Assembly (NCBI GenBank): GCA_025194985.1
Contig: JAOANE010000059.1
Coordinates: forward strand, 1 to 38,996
Length of the DNA stretch: 38,996 nt
Direction: 5' to 3'
Origin: Regnicoccus frigidus
GTDB lineage: Bacteria > Cyanobacteriota > Cyanobacteriia > PCC-6307 > Cyanobiaceae
Shown here: piece by piece, positions 22,953 to 31,077 of the stretch
Layout: each line of letters starts with the position of its first letter
How positions within the stretch are numbered: position 1 is the first letter of the stretch
Position numbers and translations under genes: made by a program
Notes under the pieces: generated by a model
What the model was told of the DNA's origin: nothing
The model's input: only the letters and a program-made list of their open reading frames with translations
Databases searched by the model: none

Positions 22953-23450
22953 ATGGACGGAAAGGTCGTAATGCAGCCGCAACTGAATCCGCCTGCCCGT
23001 GAGTGGTGCCTCCGGCGCCTGGTGTTGCCCCAACACACCGACCACGCCGGCGTCATGTGGCATGGCGCCTATCTGGGTTGGTTGGAGGAGGCCCGGGTGG
23101 GAGCCCTGGCCTCGGTCGGGCTGGCCTACAGCGCGCTCTCGGAGCGGGGGCTGGAGCTGCCGGTGGTGGCCTTGGCGATGGATTACCGGCAACCCCTGAG
23201 GCATGGCGATGCCGTGGAGGTGCGCAGCGTGGTGGAATCGCGCCGGCGGCTACGTCTGATCTGGAGCAGCCGCTTTCTCAATGGGAGGGGTGAACTGGCG
23301 GCGGAGGCGCGGGTGGACCTGGTGGTGCTGGATCTTGGCCCTGACCGCGGCCAGCGCCGACTGCTGCGGCACTATCCGCCTGATCTGGAGACTGCCTTGA
23401 AGGCCTTGGCGCTGGGCCCTCCCGAGGACCCGGAATTTCATTGCTTGTAG
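22953..23450 (+). CDS. 4HBT hot-dog thioesterase (DHNA-CoA thioesterase-like)
   Basis: A 165-residue hot-dog fold protein. The active-site region is HTDHAGVMWHGAYLGWLEEA near residues 28-47, with the catalytic Asp, as in YbgC/4-hydroxybenzoyl-CoA thioesterases. In cyanobacteria members of this family hydrolyse 1,4-dihydroxy-2-naphthoyl-CoA in phylloquinone synthesis; that substrate is a family inference. ATG 22953 or ATG 22971 may be the start. dprA follows 33 bases later in the same direction. Confidence 0.8.
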   Translation: MDGKVVMQPQLNPPAREWCLRRLVLPQHTDHAGVMWHGAYLGWLEEARVGALASVGLAYSALSERGLELPVVALAMDYRQPLRHGDAVEVRSVVESRRRLRLIWSSRFLNGRGELAAEARVDLVVLDLGPDRGQRRLLRHYPPDLETALKALALGPPEDPEFHCL

Positions 23451-23483
23451 TATTTTTGTACTGCTAAGTGAAGAGCGGAGGCC

Positions 23484-24683
23484 GTGGGCGATCTTGTGGC
23501 CGGAGTGTTCCCCAGCTGCCTGGGGCCTTGGCCCCGCCAGCGGCGGCTCTGGTGGTTGCTTTGGAGTGGCTGCCCGGGGTTGGGCTGGGCTCGCCTTGGC
23601 CAGCTCGAATCCGCCTTCGGCTCGCTGCAGGCAGCCTGGCGGACCTCCGCTGAGCAGTTGCTCGAGCTGCCAGGGCTGGGGCGAACCCGGGTGGCACAGA
23701 TCGAGGCGCATCGCCGCCGCTGGGGGGCGGATCCATGGCGCAACGGCAATCTCCCGTTGCCCTCCCCCCGGCGGGTGCTTCTCCCCGGTGATCCGGCCTC
23801 TCCCCGGGCCCTGGCCCAGTTGGACCGTCCACCCCTGGCCCTCTACTGGGATGGTCACGGCACGCTTTGGCCGAGGCTGCGCGAGCGCCTGGCCATTGCC
23901 GTGGTGGGAACGCGCCGGCCCTCCCTGCATGGCCTCTCGATGGCGCGGGAGCTGGGGGCGGCCCTGGCCAAGGCGGGCTGGCCCGTGGTGAGTGGTCTGG
24001 CCGAAGGCATCGATGCGGCCGTCCACCGCGGCTGCCTCGAGGCCGGCGGCCGGCCTGTTGCGGTGCTGGGCACACCCCTGGAGCGGGTTTATCCCCGCCA
24101 TCACGGCAGCCTCCAGGCCGCCGTGTCCACCAACGGGCTGCTGATCAGCGAGCTGCCTGCGGGGGCAGCGGTAGCGCGCGGCCATTTCGCCGCGCGCAAC
24201 CGTCTGCAGGTGGCGCTCTCCCAGGCCGTAATTGTTGTTGAGTGCCCCGAGCAAAGCGGTGCGCTCCACTCCGCCAGCTTGGCCTGGGAGCAGGGGCTGC
24301 CCCTCTGGGTGGTCCCCGCCGATGCTGGCAAGGCCTCAGCCGCCGGTAGCAATCGGTTGCTGTTGCGGGGGGCGACGCCGTTGCTTGCTGCCGCTGATCT
24401 GATCGCCCAGCTGGGCCAGGGCCCCCTGGGCTGCCCTGGAAAGGCGGGGGTGCCGCTCACTCCTGGGCCGCTCCAGGGGGGGCATCCCGCCCATCAAGCC
24501 TCAGCCTCTGACCGGGCCCTGCTCGCTGCCCTCGGTGGGGGAGCCTCGCTGGAGCAGCTCCGCTTGGCCCTGGGCCTGCCTGTCAAGGATCTCGCCTCTC
24601 GGTTGCTGGGCCTGGAATTGGCTGGCCAGATCAGGGCAGAACCCGGACTCTGCTGGCGACCATGCGGGGGATCAGGTTTCTAG
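23484..24683 (+). CDS. dprA: DNA-processing protein DprA
   Basis: A 399-residue DprA/Smf protein with a GTG start at 23484. An N-terminal helix-hairpin-helix region (LLELPGLGRTRVAQIEAHR near residue 60) precedes the Rossmann-like DprA domain (IAVVGTRRPSLHGLSMARE, SGLAEGIDAAVHRG, AVLGTPLERVYP, and ARGHFAARNR). A C-terminal winged-helix region is present (LLAALGGGASLEQLRLALG). DprA loads RecA onto incoming single-stranded DNA in transformation; comF is also present in this window. Four bases separate it from prmC. Confidence 0.92.
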   Translation: MGDLVAGVFPSCLGPWPRQRRLWWLLWSGCPGLGWARLGQLESAFGSLQAAWRTSAEQLLELPGLGRTRVAQIEAHRRRWGADPWRNGNLPLPSPRRVLLPGDPASPRALAQLDRPPLALYWDGHGTLWPRLRERLAIAVVGTRRPSLHGLSMARELGAALAKAGWPVVSGLAEGIDAAVHRGCLEAGGRPVAVLGTPLERVYPRHHGSLQAAVSTNGLLISELPAGAAVARGHFAARNRLQVALSQAVIVVECPEQSGALHSASLAWEQGLPLWVVPADAGKASAAGSNRLLLRGATPLLAAADLIAQLGQGPLGCPGKAGVPLTPGPLQGGHPAHQASASDRALLAALGGGASLEQLRLALGLPVKDLASRLLGLELAGQIRAEPGLCWRPCGGSGF

Positions 24684-24687
24684 GCTG

Positions 24688-25626
24688 ATGACCAGCTCCT
24701 GCCCAGCGTCTGGCGTGGCACTTCAGGTGGTTGAAAACCTCACCGGTTCCGAGTTGCTGGCCTGGCGCCTCACCATGCTGGCCGAGGGGGGCGAGGCCGC
24801 GTCGTTCGATTGGCTGCTGGATCTGGCCGCCGGGTTAAGAGGGCCGGAGCGTCAGCATCTCTGGTTGGATCCAGAGCGTGCTGTTGTTTTGCAGTGCAGC
24901 TGTGAGCAGTTGGCCGGGCTCTGGCGCCAGCATTTGCGCGAGCACACCCCCTTGCAATATCTGGTCGGGCTCTGCCCCTGGCGTGATCTCGAGCTGCAGG
25001 TGGCCCCCGGCGTGCTGATCCCGCGCCAGGAAACCGAGCAGCTTGTGGATCTGGCCCTGGAGCTGATGGCACAGCAGGCGCCCGATTCCCCAGCCCACCT
25101 CCTGCGCTGGGCCGACCTGGGCACCGGCTCCGGATGTCTGGCGGTGGCCCTGGCCAGGGCGTTGCCCACCAGCGCTGGTGTGGCTGTGGATTGCAGTTCT
25201 GCCGCCCTCCTTCAGGCCGAGGCCAATCTTTTGGCGGCAGGGGTTGCTGATCGGGTCGACCTGCAGCTGGGATCGTGGTGGGGCCAGGCGGCCGCCTTTT
25301 GCGGTGCCTTTGATCTGGTGGTGAGCAACCCTCCCTACATTCCCTCCTCACTGCTGGCCAGCCTGGAGCCGGTGGTCCGTCTGCATGAACCGTGGTTGGC
25401 GCTCGATGGTGGTGAGGACGGCCTCGATGCCTTGCGCCTGATTGCCGCTGGTGCCGCCAGCGGGCTGGCTCCCGGGGGGTGGTTGGTGCTGGAACACCAT
25501 CACGATCAAAGTGAGAGGGTTCAGGCGCTGTTGGCGGGCGTAGGCCTTGAGCAGGTGGCCTCGTTTGCTGATCTCCAGGGCCATGGCCGCTTCAGCTGCG
25601 GCCGCCGCCCGGAGCCTGCTCGATAA
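24688..25626 (+). CDS. prmC: Peptide chain release factor N5-glutamine methyltransferase
   Basis: A 312-residue PrmC (HemK). It methylates the glutamine of the GGQ motif in release factors using S-adenosylmethionine. Seen: HTPLQYLVGLCPWRDLEL and VLIPRQETEQLV in the N-terminal domain, SAM-binding DLGTGSGCLAVALA near residue 140, and catalytic NPPY in DLVVSNPPYIP near residue 217. ATG 24688 is chosen; the frame is open upstream inside dprA. Cys-rich N-terminus (MTSSCPASG) is not conserved. Confidence 0.93.
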   Translation: MTSSCPASGVALQVVENLTGSELLAWRLTMLAEGGEAASFDWLLDLAAGLRGPERQHLWLDPERAVVLQCSCEQLAGLWRQHLREHTPLQYLVGLCPWRDLELQVAPGVLIPRQETEQLVDLALELMAQQAPDSPAHLLRWADLGTGSGCLAVALARALPTSAGVAVDCSSAALLQAEANLLAAGVADRVDLQLGSWWGQAAAFCGAFDLVVSNPPYIPSSLLASLEPVVRLHEPWLALDGGEDGLDALRLIAAGAASGLAPGGWLVLEHHHDQSERVQALLAGVGLEQVASFADLQGHGRFSCGRRPEPAR

Positions 25627-25680
25627 CCCCCCAGCTTTCCCGCGCTGTCATCTCGCTCCGACACCCCGCGCCTTCACCCC

Positions 25681-26340
25681 GTGCAGTTGACCGACCCACC
25701 GCAGATCCAGCCCCCAGAGACTGGCGCCAAAGGCCTTCTCATGGCCGGCGAGCTTGCCGCGGCGCTGGCTGCTGGATCTGCTGGAATCTTCCCCACCGAC
25801 ACCCTGCCGGCCTTAGCGGCCGTGCCAGCCAGTGCCGGCCAGCTCTGGCGCTTGAAGGGGCGGCCATCAACGAAAGCGATGATCCTGATGGGCGCCGATC
25901 CCGGCAGCCTGCTTGCGGCCCTGGAGCTGGCTGTGCTGCCGCAGTGGCGGGCGATGGCGGCCCGTTGTTGGCCTGGTCCGATCACCCTGGTGCTGCCGGC
26001 CCGCGGCGTGGTGGTGCAGGCCCTGCAGCCCAATGCCCCCGCCCATGGCGCGAGCCTGGGCCTGCGCATTCCCGCCAGTGATCCCGCCCTGGAGCTGCTG
26101 GCCTGCAGCGGTCCGTTGGCGACCACCAGCGCCAACCGCTCAGGGGCGCCCCCCTGCCGCACGGCCGGCGAGGCGGCGGCGGTTTTCCCGAACGTTCCCC
26201 GCCTCGCCCCGCTGCCCTGGCCGTCGATGGCTGGCTTGGCCAGCACCGTGTTGCGCTGGGAGGCCGATGATCACTGGCGGGTTCTGCGGGGCGGTGCTGT
26301 GATGCCAGAGGGTTGGCCTGGTTCGTTCAGCCTCGAGTGA
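25681..26340 (+). CDS. tsaC: L-threonylcarbamoyladenylate synthase (Sua5/YrdC)
   Basis: A 219-residue YrdC-domain protein with a GTG start at 25681. It makes threonylcarbamoyl-AMP for the t6A37 modification of tRNAs reading ANN codons. Motifs: GIFPTDTLPALAA near residue 38, the KGRPSTKAMILM block and TTSANRSGAPP near residue 148. The usual PTDTVYGL reads PTDTLPAL here, a small variation. A 54-base gap follows prmC, and a 52-residue membrane-protein gene follows on the same strand. Confidence 0.88.
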   Translation: MQLTDPPQIQPPETGAKGLLMAGELAAALAAGSAGIFPTDTLPALAAVPASAGQLWRLKGRPSTKAMILMGADPGSLLAALELAVLPQWRAMAARCWPGPITLVLPARGVVVQALQPNAPAHGASLGLRIPASDPALELLACSGPLATTSANRSGAPPCRTAGEAAAVFPNVPRLAPLPWPSMAGLASTVLRWEADDHWRVLRGGAVMPEGWPGSFSLE

Positions 26341-26355
26341 GATCTGGAACTGCCG

Positions 26356-26514
26356 ATGCTTCTGCTCAGCCTGGCGATCGTGGTGATTTTCAGCTTCTTC
26401 CATGCGGTGATGGAGCCGCTGATGCAGTGGGGCACCCCGTTGTTCGAGTTGCGTGGCCTGATCTGGCTGCCCGTGCTGGCAGCGGCCTGGCTACTGGCCG
26501 GTAAGCGGCACTGA
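26356..26514 (+). CDS. 52-residue two-span membrane protein
   Basis: ATG 26356, 15 bases after tsaC, encodes MLLLSLAIVVIFSFFHAVME, a middle loop with PLMQWGTPLFELRG, and a second hydrophobic stretch ending LLAGKRH. Two transmembrane helices are predicted by eye. I do not know its function. It appears to be the last gene of the prmC-tsaC run and is convergent with the antiporter operon. Confidence 0.65.
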   Translation: MLLLSLAIVVIFSFFHAVMEPLMQWGTPLFELRGLIWLPVLAAAWLLAGKRH

Positions 26515-26539
26515 GTCCCTGCTCAGAGGAATTCTCTGC

Positions 26540-27196
26540 TCAGAGCAAACCCCTGTAGCGAACGAACAGTTGCAGAATCGCCCAGGAGCCCAGGGTCACC
26601 TTGAGGGCCACCAGCACGTTCAGCCAGGGGATCCAGCCCCCACTGACGAGGCTGCCGAATGGCCCGGAAGGTAGCCCCAGGCCGATCAGGCTGAACGACG
26701 AGAGCACCACAAAGCCAATTACCGCCACCTTTTCCCAGATGTCGGCCCGGTAACGGCTGTAGAGGGCCTCGGTCGCGGCGGCGGAGCCACTGATCACCAA
26801 CAGGCCGATCGCGGTGCCACCGGCGACGCCGGCGGCAAAGCCGCCGCCCGGCGAAAGGTGACCGCGCAGGGCCAGTTCCACGGCCACCAGGGCGCTCACC
26901 ATGGCTCCGAGCTGGCAGAGCACGATCGAGGGTCCATCCTTGACCCCACGGATCCGTGTGGCTGGCGTCTCTCCAGAGAGCGACGACTTCACCCCGATCG
27001 AGGCGAGGGTGAACACGATCACTTCACCGACGGTGTCGTAGAGGCGGATGTCGAAAATGATGCCGGACACCGTGTTCGGCACGCCGGCCGCCAGGGCGAT
27101 CCCGGCGACTAAGCCCGGGGTGGGCGACTGGCGTACCAGGTCGAACAGTGGCGCCAGGCAGAGGGCGGCCGCGCTGATCAGGTAGAGGATCGTCAT
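26540..27196 (-). CDS. mrpB: Mrp/Mnh antiporter subunit B with MbhE-like N-terminal part
   Basis: A 218-residue membrane protein. The C-terminal two thirds are MnhB, with the signature GHLSPGGGFAAGVAGG near residue 112. The N-terminal part (VSGIIFDIRLYDTVGEVIVF) is like the last segment of MrpA or MbhE, so this is a natural fusion. ATG 27196 overlaps the stop of the preceding gene (ATGA). It is the last gene of the operon. The complex exchanges monovalent cations for protons at the membrane. Confidence 0.85.
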   Translation of the reverse strand: MTILYLISAAALCLAPLFDLVRQSPTPGLVAGIALAAGVPNTVSGIIFDIRLYDTVGEVIVFTLASIGVKSSLSGETPATRIRGVKDGPSIVLCQLGAMVSALVAVELALRGHLSPGGGFAAGVAGGTAIGLLVISGSAAATEALYSRYRADIWEKVAVIGFVVLSSFSLIGLGLPSGPFGSLVSGGWIPWLNVLVALKVTLGSWAILQLFVRYRGLL

Positions 27197-27747
27197 CCGT
27201 TCGCCACCCCTGCCCCTGTGGCGATCAGGCCGCCAGCGCGTTGCCAGAGCTGGGCTCCGGCGAGACCCTGAAGCTGATTGCTCAGCCAAGGCGAGGCGAT
27301 GGAGAGCTGGTCAGCGCTGAGCAACCAACCATGAACAGGTAGCCCAGCAGGGTCAGTCAATACGGGCTTCTCTTTGGTTGGGGAAGCCGCTTGGGCGTTC
27401 TTGGCAGGCGAGATCACCTCAAGGCGCAAAAAGGCCTGCTGCAGCCAACGTTCCAGCAGCTCGCGCCGCTCGGGTGCCAGCTCGACCCCTGCCTTGAGTT
27501 CGAGGCGAAAGACCATCGAGGAGCGCAGGGCGATGGCATAGAGGGTGGTGGAGAGCAAGGTGCCCACCAGGGCTTCGGTCAGGGCCACATCGGCGGCGCC
27601 CAGCAGCGCATACACGAGGGTGGCGATCGCCCCGAGAACGCCCCGCAGCACCAGGGTCTGGTACGGGCTGCGCTGGTTGACCAGCAGGATCGCCGTCAGG
27701 GGCAGCAGGGCTGTGATCGGCACCAGCAGGCCAAGACCCGTGATCAT
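27193..27747 (-). CDS. MbhD/DUF4040-like antiporter subunit (MrpA C-terminal piece)
   Basis: A 184-residue protein. The N-terminal half holds about three transmembrane helices with ALLGAADVALTEALVGTLLS, the MbhD/DUF4040 signature that forms the C-terminal part of MrpA in long antiporters. The second half (about residues 90-184) is soluble and without recognised domain; it includes a Lys/Pro-rich linker (AQAASPTKEKPVL). It overlaps both neighbours by four bases. With MrpB it replaces the C-terminal region of MrpA. Confidence 0.75.
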   Translation of the reverse strand: MITGLGLLVPITALLPLTAILLVNQRSPYQTLVLRGVLGAIATLVYALLGAADVALTEALVGTLLSTTLYAIALRSSMVFRLELKAGVELAPERRELLERWLQQAFLRLEVISPAKNAQAASPTKEKPVLTDPAGLPVHGWLLSADQLSIASPWLSNQLQGLAGAQLWQRAGGLIATGAGVANG

Positions 27748-28049
27748 TCCGGCCGGCCTGTCGCAGGCCTGCTCAGCGAGCACACCGCCAGCACGTAGCC
27801 GAACAGGGTGTTCCAGACCACCAGGCTGAGCAGGGCCAGGCTGAGCAGGGGCCACTCACGCGGCAGCTTGAGCAGCAAGCCCACCACGATCAAGGCCGAT
27901 CCCAGGGTGTCGGAGATCGAGAGGCTGTGGAGCTTGGCGAGGTAGCTGGCCCGTCCAAGCAGTGGCCAGGTGCCCCACAGCCAGAAGACCAGTCCGAACA
28001 AGAGCAGCAAGTCACTGATCAGCGTGACCAGGGTGGGCAGGGTGATCAA
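27744..28049 (-). CDS. mrpG: Mrp/Mnh antiporter subunit G
   Basis: A 101-residue membrane protein with MnhG features: LISDLLLLFGLVFWLWGTWP, the RASYLAKLHSLSISDTLGSA segment and a third helix. No ATG is available; TTG 28049 is chosen because it overlaps the mrpF stop as TTGA, in the same way as the other junctions of this operon. The C-terminus overlaps the next gene by ATGA. Confidence 0.82.
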   Translation of the reverse strand: MITLPTLVTLISDLLLLFGLVFWLWGTWPLLGRASYLAKLHSLSISDTLGSALIVVGLLLKLPREWPLLSLALLSLVVWNTLFGYVLAVCSLSRPATGRPE

Positions 28050-28297
28050 GCCTCCACCTCCCGCAGCAGGTTGGCGAGCAGCATCACCCCGGCATTGCCG
28101 ACGCTGAGCACGATCACGCCGACCACGCCGATCATCCAGTCGTCGCGGAACACCGAGAACACCAGCAGCAGGATCGCCATCTTGGTGGAGATGCTCGCGA
28201 AAGCGGCCAGTCGATGCCAGAGGTCGGTGGTACGGCAGGTCATCAACACCGGCAGCAGCAACGCCAGCACCATCGCTGACACCAGAACACCAATCAC
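28046..28297 (-). CDS. mrpF: Mrp/Mnh antiporter subunit F
   Basis: An 83-residue protein with three transmembrane helices, typical of MnhF (about 85-95). The middle has RTTDLWHRLAAFASISTKMA; usual MnhF proteins have a related polar loop after helix 1. ATG 28297 overlaps the mrpE stop by ATGA. Confidence 0.85.
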   Translation of the reverse strand: MIGVLVSAMVLALLLPVLMTCRTTDLWHRLAAFASISTKMAILLLVFSVFRDDWMIGVVGVIVLSVGNAGVMLLANLLREVEA

Positions 28298-28701
28298 GGA
28301 TTCCCTCTCTCGAGCCGGTGAACCTGGTACGAGCCATCGGGAAGCCTGCCCAGGGCGATTGTCAGGGGGGTAAGCGTGATCAGAAACACCTCCAGAAACA
28401 CCACCAACGAGGAGCGGGAGCCGGAGCCCGGCACGATCGCCAGCCGTTCACGGCCATGGTGTCGGCTGAGCATCTGAATCGCCTCCCCATAGGCTTCGGG
28501 CAGGGCCATGATCACCTTCCAGACCAGGCCCAGCACTAGCCCCGGTGCTACCGCGATGGCCCGGGAGCGGGGCAGGGCCACGGCCAGCAGCAGCCCTACG
28601 AACAGGTTGAACTGGCTTGTGTCAGATGTGAGCAACAACCAAATGCCCAGCCGGAAACCGATGGTCAGCAGCCAGAACACCCAGAGCTTCATCGCTCGCA
28701 T
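28294..28701 (-). CDS. mrpE: Mrp/Mnh antiporter subunit E
   Basis: A 135-residue MnhE-family protein: two N-terminal transmembrane helices, then a soluble domain with LVVFLEVFLITLTPLTIALG near residue 99. Shorter than the 150-160 typical of MnhE. ATG 28701 or the ATG three codons later may be used. A 67-base gap separates it from mrpD, the only loose junction in the operon. Confidence 0.85.
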   Translation of the reverse strand: MRAMKLWVFWLLTIGFRLGIWLLLTSDTSQFNLFVGLLLAVALPRSRAIAVAPGLVLGLVWKVIMALPEAYGEAIQMLSRHHGRERLAIVPGSGSRSSLVVFLEVFLITLTPLTIALGRLPDGSYQVHRLERGNP

Positions 28702-28768
28702 CGTCGGGCCTCCTCAAGCGTCAATTGGGTCGTCCCAGCTCTCCAGAGTTCCATTCGGAGGGCTGTTT

Positions 28769-30268
28769 TCATCGGACCATTATCACAATTAAAGCCGTCC
28801 CCACCACAGCCAGGCCGCCCAGAAGGTCGTCGAGCCGCTCGAGATTGGGCATCTTCAGCAGTGGTCGCACGGTCTGCAGGAGTTGGTGCAGCAGCCAGCC
28901 AGCGGCCAAGATGGCGAGGGCCTTCAAGCTGGCGGCCCCTGGCGCCACCAACAGAAACCCCTCCCAGCTCGGTCCAGCCGGTCCGAGCCCCACCGCCAAA
29001 AGCAGAGCAAGGCTCAACAGCAGCACTCCGCCGGAGGCCCGCCAACCGGGCGCTTTCGAGCCTTGATCACTGGATCCTTGATCACTGGACCCTTGATCAC
29101 GTTGGCCTAGCAGGGGCCACCCCCAGAGCCTGGCGTAGACCGCCGCCGTGCCCACCGCCAGGCTGGTGACCAGCAGGCCACTGGGGCCTGGCAATTGTTT
29201 GAGCAGACTTTCCTTGGCGAGGAACCCCACCAGCAGGGGACAGCCGGCGATCGATAGCGCCGCCAGTTGCAGGGGGAACCAGACCTGCAGCGGCAAAGGG
29301 TTCTGGGTCCAGATCTCAAGCCGCCGGCTTGGGAAATGGCGACTCAACAAAAAGAGGCTGGCCTTGGCCAGACCATGGCTGAGGGCGTAGAAGCCGGCCA
29401 CAGCGGGCACCAGCACCGCCAGGCCCATCTGGGAGAGCGTGCTCCAGGCCAACATCCGTTTGGCATCGGTTTCGATCAGGGCAAGGCCAACCCCGAAGCA
29501 GGCACTGGCCAGTCCGATCCCCAGCACCAGGGGGGCGAGTGGCTCGACCAGGGTCGTGGCCCGCACGAGCGGGCAGGCGCCGGCGGTCACAACCACCCCG
29601 GAGAGCATGGCGGAGACCTCCGCTGGCGACTCGGCATGGGTGCGCGGCAGCCACAGACCTGACACAAACAGCCCGGCCTTGGTCAGCAGCCCCACCAGGA
29701 TCAGGGCCATCGCCGTGCTGGAGGCACCGGCCAGATCGATCAGCCGGAAGGAGCCGCTGCTGCGGTACACCTGCGCGGTTCCGATCAGGAACAGCAGCAT
29801 CGCGGTGTTGCCCACCAGCAGATAACGCAGGCCGATCCAGAGGCTCTTGGCGCTCTGGGGGCCGACGATCAGCAGGAAGGAGGCCAGACCCACCACTTCG
29901 AGGGCCACGTAAAGGCTGATCAGGTCTTGGCAGACCAGGGCGGAGTTCACGCCGCCATGGAGCACGAGCAGCACCAGCACGAAGGTGCCTGCCCGGGGGC
30001 GGCTTCTCCGGTCCAGCAACACCGCCGCGGTGACCAGCCCATTGAGGAGCAGGAACGGGGCGACGAACCGATCCATGAGCAGTGCAATGCCGTAGGGGCC
30101 CACCAGCTGCAGGCTGAGAGGTTCGGCGGCCATGGCGCCGAACAAGCCGGCCAGCACGGTTGCGATGGCGACAATCAGGGCCAGGGTTGTCTCAATGCCC
30201 GGCAGCAGGGCCCCGGTGAAGGCCATCAGAAATGGCAACACCAACCAGATGATGGCGGGGGTGGTCAT
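28769..30268 (-). CDS. mrpD: Mrp/Mnh antiporter subunit D (NuoN/NdhD-like)
   Basis: A 499-residue membrane protein of the complex I-like antiporter family, with about 14 transmembrane helices. Key features are the proton-channel lysine region LLTKAGLFVSGLWLPRTHAE near residue 196, a Glu in LYVALEVVGLASF near residue 130, and DAKRMLAWSTLSQMGL near residue 268. ATG 30268 overlaps the mrpC stop. Between two helices near residues 388-402 is a hydrophilic loop made of three DQGS(S/K) repeats not usual for the family. Confidence 0.9.
   Translation of the reverse strand: MTTPAIIWLVLPFLMAFTGALLPGIETTLALIVAIATVLAGLFGAMAAEPLSLQLVGPYGIALLMDRFVAPFLLLNGLVTAAVLLDRRSRPRAGTFVLVLLVLHGGVNSALVCQDLISLYVALEVVGLASFLLIVGPQSAKSLWIGLRYLLVGNTAMLLFLIGTAQVYRSSGSFRLIDLAGASSTAMALILVGLLTKAGLFVSGLWLPRTHAESPAEVSAMLSGVVVTAGACPLVRATTLVEPLAPLVLGIGLASACFGVGLALIETDAKRMLAWSTLSQMGLAVLVPAVAGFYALSHGLAKASLFLLSRHFPSRRLEIWTQNPLPLQVWFPLQLAALSIAGCPLLVGFLAKESLLKQLPGPSGLLVTSLAVGTAAVYARLWGWPLLGQRDQGSSDQGSSDQGSKAPGWRASGGVLLLSLALLLAVGLGPAGPSWEGFLLVAPGAASLKALAILAAGWLLHQLLQTVRPLLKMPNLERLDDLLGGLAVVGTALIVIMVR
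29061..29105. repeat. 15-bp tandem repeat inside mrpD
   Basis: Three 15-base units beginning CCTTGATCAC at 29061, 29076 and 29091; the first two differ by one base and the third is degenerate at its end. It encodes DQGSS-type repeats in a loop, so it stays in frame at any copy number. Confidence 0.95.
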
Positions 30269-30636
30269 TCGGTGCTGATCTCCTCCATCGCGCCGACTTG
30301 GAGGGTGGGCTCGCGTCGGGAGAGCTGGGAAATCGCCACCAGCATCAGGGCCTGGGTCGAGAAACCGATCACGATTGCCGTGAGGATCACGGCCTGGGGG
30401 ATCGGATCGGCATAGGCCGCGTCGGCTGTGCGATCTGGAAGGGTTTCGAGAATCGGGGTATACAAACCACGACGGGCCGCCAGCAAGACGAAAAAGCCGA
30501 TCACCCCGGTCGACATCACGTCCATGGCCAGCAGCTTGAGAAACAGGTTGCGGCGCAGCAAGAGCCCCAAGAAGCCTGCCAGCACGGTCAGCAACAGGAA
30601 CGCTTCGAGCAGCAGTGGCAGGGAAAAGGCAGGCAT
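30265..30636 (-). CDS. mrpC: Mrp/Mnh antiporter subunit C (NuoK-like)
   Basis: A 123-residue NuoK/MnhC protein with three transmembrane helices. The conserved glycine/leucine-rich first helix, then RRNLFLKLLAMDVMSTGVIGF, and DPIPQAVILTAIVIGFSTQA near residue 76 (the DPxxQALxLTAIVI signature) are visible. First gene of the antiporter operon, 52 bases after tRNA-Thr on the same strand. ATG 30636. Confidence 0.92.
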   Translation of the reverse strand: MPAFSLPLLLEAFLLLTVLAGFLGLLLRRNLFLKLLAMDVMSTGVIGFFVLLAARRGLYTPILETLPDRTADAAYADPIPQAVILTAIVIGFSTQALMLVAISQLSRREPTLQVGAMEEISTE

Positions 30637-30688
30637 GGCAAAGAGCAGTGGTGCTGGTGGGGAGTCGCGCGCGATTCCTGGTCAAGGA

Positions 30689-30760
30689 AGCCGGCTAACG
30701 GATTTGAACCGATGGCCTTCGCTTTACAAAAGCGCTGCTCTACCACTGAGCTAAGCCGGC
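30689..30760 (-). tRNA. trnT: tRNA-Thr (anticodon TGT)
   Basis: A 72-base cloverleaf on the minus strand: acceptor GCCGGCT paired with AGCCGGC, D-arm AGCTCAGTGGTAGAGC, anticodon loop TTTTGTAA giving anticodon TGT, T-arm with GGTTCAAATCC, discriminator T. It sits between the LuxR-type gene and mrpC. Confidence 0.96.
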
Positions 30761-30771
30761 AAGGCGCCAGC

Positions 30772-31029
30772 TTATCGCTCGCCCAGAGCCCAAAGCAGCA
30801 GCTGGCTGCGGTTGCCGCAGCCGGTCTTGGCCAGCAGGCTGGAGACATGGCTCTCCACCGTGCGGTGGCTGAGAACGAGCACCGCGGCGATGGCCTTGTT
30901 GCTGAGCCCCTGGCGCAGATGCTCCAGCACCCTTTGCTCGGCGGGGCTGACGCGCTCTGCAGTGCTGACAAGCTCGGTCGGGCTGGTCACCAGGCTGGGG
31001 AGGAGCGAAGGCATCGGCGAAGCGGGCAA
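30772..31029 (-). CDS. Small LuxR-type helix-turn-helix regulator
   Basis: An 85-residue protein that is almost only a LuxR/GerE DNA-binding domain: VSPAEQRVLEHLRQGLSNKA, IAAVLVLSHRTVESHVSSLL and a final helix, residues 27-82. There is no receiver domain, so it is not a normal response regulator. It lies 48 bases after minE on the same strand and 12 bases before tRNA-Thr. Target genes are unknown. Confidence 0.82.
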   Translation of the reverse strand: MPASPMPSLLPSLVTSPTELVSTAERVSPAEQRVLEHLRQGLSNKAIAAVLVLSHRTVESHVSSLLAKTGCGNRSQLLLWALGER

Positions 31030-31077
31030 CTGGCTCCAGGGTTCCCACGGCCGCAGCGGCTGGTCAGCCGGGCCGGC

